NCBI RefSeq assembly: GCF_002949735.1
Contig: NZ_CP026681.1
Span: 3,100,001 to 3,164,000 of the forward strand
DNA: 64,000 nt
From: Nostoc sp. 'Peltigera membranacea cyanobiont' N6
Lineage (GTDB): Bacteria; Cyanobacteriota; Cyanobacteriia; Cyanobacteriales; Nostocaceae
Direction: 5' to 3'
Part shown: positions 58,805 through 64,000 of the stretch, piece after piece
Position numbering within the stretch: the first letter of the stretch is position 1
Layout of the letters: every line of letters starts with the position of its first letter
The notes under the pieces: generated by a model
Databases searched by the model: none
Seen by the model: the letters and a program-made list of their open reading frames with translations, nothing else
What the model was told of the DNA's origin: nothing
Position numbers and translations under genes: made by a program

Positions 58805-60214
58805 ATGACAGAATCTATTGAGTCAAATTTGGATGTTGAGAATGAGCATCCCCGGCTGAGTTTGAGTACATCTGCTGCGCGTAACTTGGCGACGACGACC
58901 AAATCTGCACCGCAGATGCAGGGCATTACCTCACGGTGGTTGTTGAAACTGTTACCTTGGGTACAAACCAAGGGTGGTACTTATCGCGTAAACCGTCGGC
59001 TAACCTATACCGTAGGTGATGGGCGGTTGAGTTTCTCCAACACTGGAGCCGATGTACAGGTAATACCCCAGGAACTTGGTGAACTGCCATTGCTGCGAGG
59101 GTTTGACAACGTTGAAGTGTTGAATGCGTTGGCGGGTCGGTTTGTTCAGCAGGAGTTTGCCCCCGGTGACACGATTGTGGAGTTAGGCCAACCAGCCAAT
59201 CAGCTTTTTCTGATCGCTCATGGCAAGGTGGACAAGATTGGTGTTGGCAAGTATGACGAACAGACCGTGCTGGGTGTGTTGGCTGACGGTGACTATTTTG
59301 GTGGTCAGGTGTTGCTAGAGTCGCAGAGCAATTGGGAATTCACAGCCAAAGCAGTTACCCGAACCACGGTATTAGTCCTACCACAACAGGCATTTCGGGA
59401 ACTTCTCAACCAATCTGAGGCCCTACAAGCTCACGTCGATGGCTTCAGAACTCGCCCAGAAGGACAACAGAACGAGTACGGTGAAGCTTCCATTGAGGTA
59501 AGTTCAGGACATCTTGGGGAAACTGAATTGCCCGGAACCTTTGTAGATTACGAACTTTCACCCCGCGAATATGAATTGAGCGTTGCCCAAACCGTATTAC
59601 GAGTGAGTACTCGGGTAGCGGATCTGTACAACGAACCAATGAATCAGACCGAACAACAATTACGGCTGACCATTGAGGCGTTGCGGGAACGTCAAGAACA
59701 TGAATTGATCAACAACCGTCAATTCGGCTTGTTACACAACGCCGACCTCAAACAACGCATCTACACCCGTAGTGGCCCACCTACCCCCGACGACCTTGAC
59801 GAACTGCTGGCCACGGTATGGAAAGAGCCGGCATTCTTCCTGGCTCACCCTCGCACGATCGCTGCCTTCGGTCGGGAGGCCAACCGCCTCGGTCTCTATC
59901 CACAAAGCATCGACCTGGGTGGCAACCGGGTACCTGCTTGGCGGGGCGTACCCATCTTTCCCTGCAACAAGATCCCCATTAGCAATGCCCGCACTAGTTC
60001 TATTTTGTTGCTCCGCACTGGTGTAGAAAAGCAAGGGGTGATTGGCTTACATCAAACTGGTATCCCTGACGAATACCAACCCAGTCTGTCTGTCCGATTC
60101 ATGGGCATCAGCGAAAAGGCGATCATCTCTTATCTCGTTACCGCTTACTATTCAGCAGCCGTCCTCGTCCCTGATGCACTCGGTATCTTAGAAGACGTAC
60201 AAATCGGCCTCTAA
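58805..60214 (+). CDS. Family 2B encapsulin-like shell protein with cNMP-binding domain, copy 1
   Basis: Often annotated as a cyclic nucleotide-binding regulator, but no helix-turn-helix is present. Architecture: an N-terminal segment of about 95 residues ([23 protein letters not shown]), a cNMP-binding-type beta-barrel at about 96-215 ([40 protein letters not shown]), then about 250 residues forming the shell-protein part ([74 protein letters not shown]). This is the layout of family 2B encapsulins, HK97-fold shells linked to terpene synthases. The phosphate-binding cassette reads [19 protein letters not shown], lacking the usual Glu and Arg, so ligand binding is doubtful. It is 25 bp after geoA. 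Confidence 0.82.
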   Translation: MTESIESNLDVENEHPRLSLSTSAARNLATTTKSAPQMQGITSRWLLKLLPWVQTKGGTYRVNRRLTYTVGDGRLSFSNTGADVQVIPQELGELPLLRGFDNVEVLNALAGRFVQQEFAPGDTIVELGQPANQLFLIAHGKVDKIGVGKYDEQTVLGVLADGDYFGGQVLLESQSNWEFTAKAVTRTTVLVLPQQAFRELLNQSEALQAHVDGFRTRPEGQQNEYGEASIEVSSGHLGETELPGTFVDYELSPREYELSVAQTVLRVSTRVADLYNEPMNQTEQQLRLTIEALRERQEHELINNRQFGLLHNADLKQRIYTRSGPPTPDDLDELLATVWKEPAFFLAHPRTIAAFGREANRLGLYPQSIDLGGNRVPAWRGVPIFPCNKIPISNARTSSILLLRTGVEKQGVIGLHQTGIPDEYQPSLSVRFMGISEKAIISYLVTAYYSAAVLVPDALGILEDVQIGL

Positions 60215-60328
60215 ACATTCATCAGAGGTGAAGGCAAAATGACCTTTGTCAATAAGAAATTACGCTGAAAAACCAGGGTTAAAATCAGTTTTGTACTGAC
60301 TTTTCAGTTTTTCTAAGGAGATTAGCCC

Positions 60329-60465
60329 CCAATACGGTTCGGTTAAGATCCCCCCGCCTACGGCGACCCCCTTCAAAAGGGGGTAAAAGATGGTTATAAG
60401 CCCCCCTTTTGAAGGGGGGTTGGGGGGATCTTCGATGAATAAACACCTTAACCGAACCGTATTGG
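60329..60465. mobile_element. 137-bp MITE-like element between the two encapsulin genes
   Basis: Perfect 19-bp terminal inverted repeats, 60329-60347 (CCAATACGGTTCGGTTAAG) and 60447-60465. The inside holds nested inverted runs around CCCCCCTTTTGAAGGGGGG, typical of dispersed Nostoc repeats. It has no gene of its own. The element lies in the 372-bp spacer and could act as a hairpin terminator or processing site between the two shell genes. Confidence 0.88.
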
Positions 60466-60586
60466 ATTCGCTCCTTCCTACAAATTTGGGAATATTTTTC
60501 AGCAAGATTACTTTTTGACAAAAGTCTTATAACCTTAACCTCTAACCTATTGGGTCGGGCACTTTTGTTATTAACTAGAGGATGAG

Positions 60587-61996
60587 GTGATGACGGATTC
60601 TATTGAATCGAATATAGATGTTGAAAATGAGCATTCCCGGCTGACTTTGAGTACGGCTGCTGCCCGTAATTTATCTACGACAACTAAATCTGCACCACAG
60701 ATGCAAGGTATTACCTCGCGGTGGTTGTTAAAGATGTTGCCGTGGGTGCAGACCAAGGGTGGCACTTATCGGGTAAACCGTCGGTTGACCTATACCGTGG
60801 GTGATGGGCAGTTGAGTTTCTCTAACACTGGAGCCGAGGTGCAGGTGATTCCCCAGGAACTTGGTGAGTTGCCGTTGCTGCGAGGATTTGACGACGTTGA
60901 AGTGTTGAATGCGTTGGCGAGTCGGTTTGTTCAGCAGGAATTTGCACCTGGTGACATCATAGTGCAGTCAGGTCAAGCAGCGAATCAGCTTTTTCTGATC
61001 GCACATGGCAAGGTGAACAAGATTGCTGTTGGCAAGTATGGTGAGCAGCCTGTGTTGGGTGTGTTAGCCGATGGCGATTATTTTGGTGGTCAGGTGTTGC
61101 TAGAGTCCCAGAGCAGTTGGCAGTTTACAATCCAAGCTTTGACTCGAACCACAGTATTGGCGCTACCACAACAGGCATTTCGGGATCTGCTCAACCAGTC
61201 CGAGGCGCTACAGGCTCATGTCGATCGCTTCAGAACCCGCCCACAAGCACCACAGAACAAGTATGGAGAAGCCTCCATTGAGGTGACATCGGGGCATCTC
61301 GGAGAAACTGAGTTGCCGGGAACCTTCGTAGATTACGAACTCTCACCCCGCGAATATGAGTTGAGCGTCGCCCAAACTGTCTTGCGAGTAAGTACTCGAG
61401 TGGCGGATCTGTATAATCAACCGATGAACCAGACCGAACAACAACTGCGGCTGACTATTGAGGCATTGCGGGAACGCCAAGAACACGAATTAATCAACAA
61501 CCGTCAATTCGGTTTGTTACACAACGCCGACCTTAAACAGCGCATCTACACCCGTACCGGGCCACCCACCCCCGACGACCTCGACGAACTGCTGACTCGG
61601 CGGAGGAAGTCGAAATTCTTCCTGGCTCACCCCCGTACCATTGCGGCTTTCGGTCGGGAGTGCAATCGCCTCGGCATCTATTCAGAAAACATTGATTTGG
61701 ACGGCAGTATGGTGTCCGCTTGGCGGGGCGTACCCATTCTTCCCTGTGATAAAATCCCCATCAGCAATACCCAGACTAGCTCCATCCTTGTACTCCGCAC
61801 TGGCGAGGAAGACCAGGGCGTTATCGGCTTACATCAAACTGGTATCCCCGACGAATATCAACCCAGCTTGTCTGTCCGATTCATGGGCATCAGCGAAAAG
61901 GCCATCATCTCTTACCTCGTTACCGCTTACTATTCAGCAGCCGTCCTCGTCCCCGACGCACTCGGCATTCTCGAAAATGTTGAAATTGGGCGTTGA
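60587..61996 (+). CDS. Family 2B encapsulin-like shell protein with cNMP-binding domain, copy 2
   Basis: Paralogue of the preceding gene with equal length (469) and the same domain layout. Most differences are in the N-terminal arm ([23 protein letters not shown]), the cNMP domain ([24 protein letters not shown]) and one patch near residues 336-343 (TRRRKSKF instead of ATVWKEPA). The C-terminal ~60 residues are almost identical. ATG 60587 has GAGGATGAGG upstream; the next ATG, 60590, is equally possible. Two co-encoded shell proteins suggest a mixed two-component capsid. No other genes of the terpene pathway follow; the next gene is convergent. Confidence 0.82.
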   Translation: MMTDSIESNIDVENEHSRLTLSTAAARNLSTTTKSAPQMQGITSRWLLKMLPWVQTKGGTYRVNRRLTYTVGDGQLSFSNTGAEVQVIPQELGELPLLRGFDDVEVLNALASRFVQQEFAPGDIIVQSGQAANQLFLIAHGKVNKIAVGKYGEQPVLGVLADGDYFGGQVLLESQSSWQFTIQALTRTTVLALPQQAFRDLLNQSEALQAHVDRFRTRPQAPQNKYGEASIEVTSGHLGETELPGTFVDYELSPREYELSVAQTVLRVSTRVADLYNQPMNQTEQQLRLTIEALRERQEHELINNRQFGLLHNADLKQRIYTRTGPPTPDDLDELLTRRRKSKFFLAHPRTIAAFGRECNRLGIYSENIDLDGSMVSAWRGVPILPCDKIPISNTQTSSILVLRTGEEDQGVIGLHQTGIPDEYQPSLSVRFMGISEKAIISYLVTAYYSAAVLVPDALGILENVEIGR

Positions 61997-62045
61997 GGGA
62001 AGGGTAAACCTGACTTTTTATAGTTAAGGTGAAGGCTACTTTCAA

Positions 62046-62663
62046 TCAATCAAAATCTGTTGGTAAATCTAGATTGCGGTAATGGTGGAAAAGTCGGGTG
62101 ATTTGTCTTGGTGTCACCCGTCCGATGGAAAGTTCTGGTAAAGTATCTTCAGCAAAAAAACCTACATCTTCAGTTTCAATACTAGATGATGGAGAACCAC
62201 CGATAATTTCACAGTGAAAAAACAGCTTATAGACATAAAACGGAAACGGGGGATGTCCCTGTTTATCTCTGTCATAGACTGCTAGTAATTTGATAGCCCG
62301 TGCTTGATATCCAGATTCTTCATATACTTCTTTCACAACTACTTCACTGGGCGACTCGCCAATATCAGCCCATCCACCAGGTAAAGTCCAACAGCCATCG
62401 GCTCTTTCTTTAACTAACAATATAGTATTATCCTGAAAAATCGCTGCTCGCACGTCAACCTTGGGAGTTGCATACCCGATTTCACGGCTAAATAAATCGA
62501 GGACATAACTGTGTTCTACATTCGAGAAAGTCGCCATGATTTCTGTGGCGATCGCTCGTAATTGCTTATAGCGTTCAATATCAAAAGGGCCTTCAGAATA
62601 GGTTAGACCATTTTGAGCGATCGCTTGCAACTTTTGTGCCCATTCCAGCCATTTAGTTTCCAT
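62046..62663 (-). CDS. NUDIX hydrolase with N-terminal Nudix_N-type domain
   Basis: Cytoplasmic pyrophosphohydrolase of 205 residues. The N-terminal helical domain (KWLEWAQKLQAIAQNGLTYS, DIERYKQLRAIATEIMA) is of the type found in ADP-ribose/nucleoside-diphosphate-linked NUDIX enzymes. The Nudix box, at about residues 103-125, reads GWADIGESPSEVVVKEVYEESGY; it fits GX5EX7REUXEEXGU except that the arginine is lysine. Other glutamates are intact. ATG 62663 is chosen; the frame extends upstream through a heptamer repeat array (62664-62747), which would add a meaningless 28-residue tail. Confidence 0.88.
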   Translation of the reverse strand: METKWLEWAQKLQAIAQNGLTYSEGPFDIERYKQLRAIATEIMATFSNVEHSYVLDLFSREIGYATPKVDVRAAIFQDNTILLVKERADGCWTLPGGWADIGESPSEVVVKEVYEESGYQARAIKLLAVYDRDKQGHPPFPFYVYKLFFHCEIIGGSPSSSIETEDVGFFAEDTLPELSIGRVTPRQITRLFHHYRNLDLPTDFD

Positions 62664-62760
62664 ATTTAGGGATTGGGGATCGGGTACTGGGTACTGAGGA
62701 TTGGGCATTGGGGATTGGAAAATAGTATTTTTAATCTTATTTCCCATTCCCCATTCCCCA
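62664..62760. repeat. Heptamer repeat arrays between NUDIX and pgk genes
   Basis: Runs of GGGGATT/GGGTACT-type and AATTCCCC/CCATTCC-type short units fill the spacer. They resemble the other arrays in this window. Confidence 0.75.
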
Positions 62761-62768
62761 TTCCCTAA

Positions 62769-63971
62769 TTACGCATCATCTAAAGCCGCAATTCCGGGCA
62801 ATATCTTGCCTTCAAGTAACTCTAAGCTAGCGCCGCCACCAGTGGAAATGTGGCTCATTTGGTCTGCTAAACCAACTTTTTCCACAGCCGCTACTGAGTC
62901 ACCACCGCCAATGATGGTGGTTGTGCCAGTTTTACCGATTTCGGCGAGGGTATGAGCGATCGCTTCCGTACCTGCTGCAAACTTATCAAACTCAAACACA
63001 CCCATTGGCCCGTTCCAAATTACCGTTTTGGTATCTGCAAGGGCTTCTTGGAAAAATTTCACCGAGTCTGGCCCAATATCTAAACCCATCCAACCATCAG
63101 GGATATTCTCAATGCTGACGGTTTGAGAATTTGCATCAGGGGCAAAATTATCTGCTAATACCACATCTGTGGGTAATAGTAAAGCAACACCCCGTTCCTT
63201 AGCCTTAGCTTCCAAAGACTTCGCTAGTTCCAGCTTGTCTTCTTCCACCAGCGACTTACCGACATTCAAACCACGGGCTTTGTAGAAGGTGAAAATCATC
63301 CCACCGCCAATGATTAGCTTGTCGCACTTCTCCAGTAGCGTTTCAATTACGCCAATTTTGCTGGAAACCTTGGAACCGCCAATAATTGCCGCCAAAGGAC
63401 GTTGGGGATTTTCAATGGCATTTTGCAGATATTGCAATTCCTTCTCAACCAAATATCCAGCCACAGAAGGGCTGAGGAATTTAGTTACACCTTCAGTAGA
63501 AGCATGGGCGCGGTGTGCAGTCCCAAAAGCATCATTTACATAAAAATCAGCATTAGCTGCCAATTTTTTCGCAAATTCTGGGTCGTTTTTCTCTTCTTCT
63601 GGATAAAAACGGACATTTTCTAGTAACAGCACTTGGCCATTTTGCAGTGCGGCAACTTTAGCCGCAACTTCATCACCAATGGAGTCATCAGTTTTAATGA
63701 CTTCTTGCCCCAGTAACTCAGACAGACGCTTGGCAACGGGAGTTAGGCGTAATTTGTCATCCACACCCTTGGGACGGCCAAAATGGCTGGCGAGAATGAC
63801 CTTAGCTCCCTTCTGCGTCAAATCTTGGATGGTTGGTAGAGCGGCACGAATGCGAGTATCGTCGGTAATGTTGCCTCGATCGTCCACAGGCACATTAAAG
63901 TCAACCCGCACTAAGGCACGTTTCCCAGAGATATCAGCCGAAGATAAACTTGCTAAACTTTTTTTGGACAC
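62769..63971 (-). CDS. pgk: Phosphoglycerate kinase
   Basis: Catalyses the reversible transfer of phosphate between 1,3-bisphosphoglycerate and ADP; in cyanobacteria it serves both the Calvin cycle and glycolysis. Signature motifs: [25 protein letters not shown] at the N terminus, [70 protein letters not shown] and [15 protein letters not shown]. Length 400 is standard. The ATG at 63971 is well within the window, so the gene is complete. No neighbour of the same pathway is visible. Confidence 0.97.
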   Translation of the reverse strand: MSKKSLASLSSADISGKRALVRVDFNVPVDDRGNITDDTRIRAALPTIQDLTQKGAKVILASHFGRPKGVDDKLRLTPVAKRLSELLGQEVIKTDDSIGDEVAAKVAALQNGQVLLLENVRFYPEEEKNDPEFAKKLAANADFYVNDAFGTAHRAHASTEGVTKFLSPSVAGYLVEKELQYLQNAIENPQRPLAAIIGGSKVSSKIGVIETLLEKCDKLIIGGGMIFTFYKARGLNVGKSLVEEDKLELAKSLEAKAKERGVALLLPTDVVLADNFAPDANSQTVSIENIPDGWMGLDIGPDSVKFFQEALADTKTVIWNGPMGVFEFDKFAAGTEAIAHTLAEIGKTGTTTIIGGGDSVAAVEKVGLADQMSHISTGGGASLELLEGKILPGIAALDDA

Positions 63972-64000
63972 ACCAAACTCTCCTGATTGCCTTTTTGTTA

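Noticed and set aside
60260..60521. Two overlapping minus-strand frames between the shell genes
   Set aside because: They read through the MITE hairpins; the translation is low-complexity and unsupported.
58805..61996. The two 469-residue proteins as Crp/Fnr-type transcription factors
   Set aside because: They carry a cNMP-binding-like domain but no C-terminal helix-turn-helix, and are twice the normal length. The remaining ~250 residues fit a shell protein better.
62664..62747. N-terminal extension of the NUDIX hydrolase
   Set aside because: It is encoded by heptamer repeats; ATG 62663 starts the conserved domain.

Overview
This window looks like chromosomal DNA from a filamentous, probably heterocyst-forming cyanobacterium of the Nostoc/Anabaena type. 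The evidence is the many GCGATCGC (HIP1) octamers, the heptanucleotide tandem repeats (GGGGACT, CCAATTA, TGACAAA and TAATTCG types) between genes, and a typical gene set: thioredoxin reductase fused to thioredoxin, LrtA-like hibernation factor, tocopherol-type methyltransferase, Ser/Thr kinases with a 4-Cys prefix, a type IV pilin and SPINDLY-type O-GlcNAc transferases. About 50 intact protein genes are supported, plus several relics, one structured RNA candidate, an IS630-type insertion sequence, a REP/RAYT locus and several MITE-like elements. I saw no rRNA, tRNA or CRISPR array.

Layout. 1-3200: a PP2C phosphatase (5' end outside the window) followed by an FHA-domain kinase. 4400-17450: an AT-rich surface-glycan region with ATP-grasp ligase, methyltransferase, HAD hydrolase, FdtA-type sugar isomerase, the stump of its partner aminotransferase, a 1922-residue multi-domain glycosyltransferase, a RAYT transposase among its REP palindromes, and a SPINDLY-type transferase behind a type IV pilin. 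17600-26500: housekeeping genes (NTRC, peptide ABC permease, ROK kinase, CTP synthase, amidase). 26500-29250: a decayed antitoxin, two small toxin/antitoxin-type genes, a structured RNA candidate and a PIN-domain protein. 29600-40900: pentapeptide-repeat protein, YraN, QueA, acyltransferase, TPR protein, KtrA/KtrB potassium uptake, methyltransferase, iron-type ABC ATPase, GNAT. 41500-42830: an IS630 element with a -1 frameshift site, abutted by a MITE with matching ends. 43000-51500: sugar ABC permease, CAP lipoprotein, acyltransferase, PrxQ, LrtA/HPF, LipB, adenylate-forming enzyme. 51600-55560: two tandem 4-Cys kinases sharing an unnamed C-terminal domain. 62000-64000: NUDIX hydrolase and phosphoglycerate kinase.

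The most interesting locus is 56458-61996. A two-domain geosmin synthase is followed on the same strand by two paralogous 469-residue proteins. They would usually be annotated as cyclic-nucleotide-binding regulators, but they have no DNA-binding domain and match the architecture of family 2B encapsulins (HK97-fold shell protein with an inserted cNMP-binding domain). The synthase carries the same 11-residue motif, [11 protein letters not shown], in its interdomain linker and again near its C terminus, which makes it a candidate shell-docking signal. The three genes may therefore build a two-component protein nanocompartment loaded with geosmin synthase. A 137-bp MITE separates the two shell genes.
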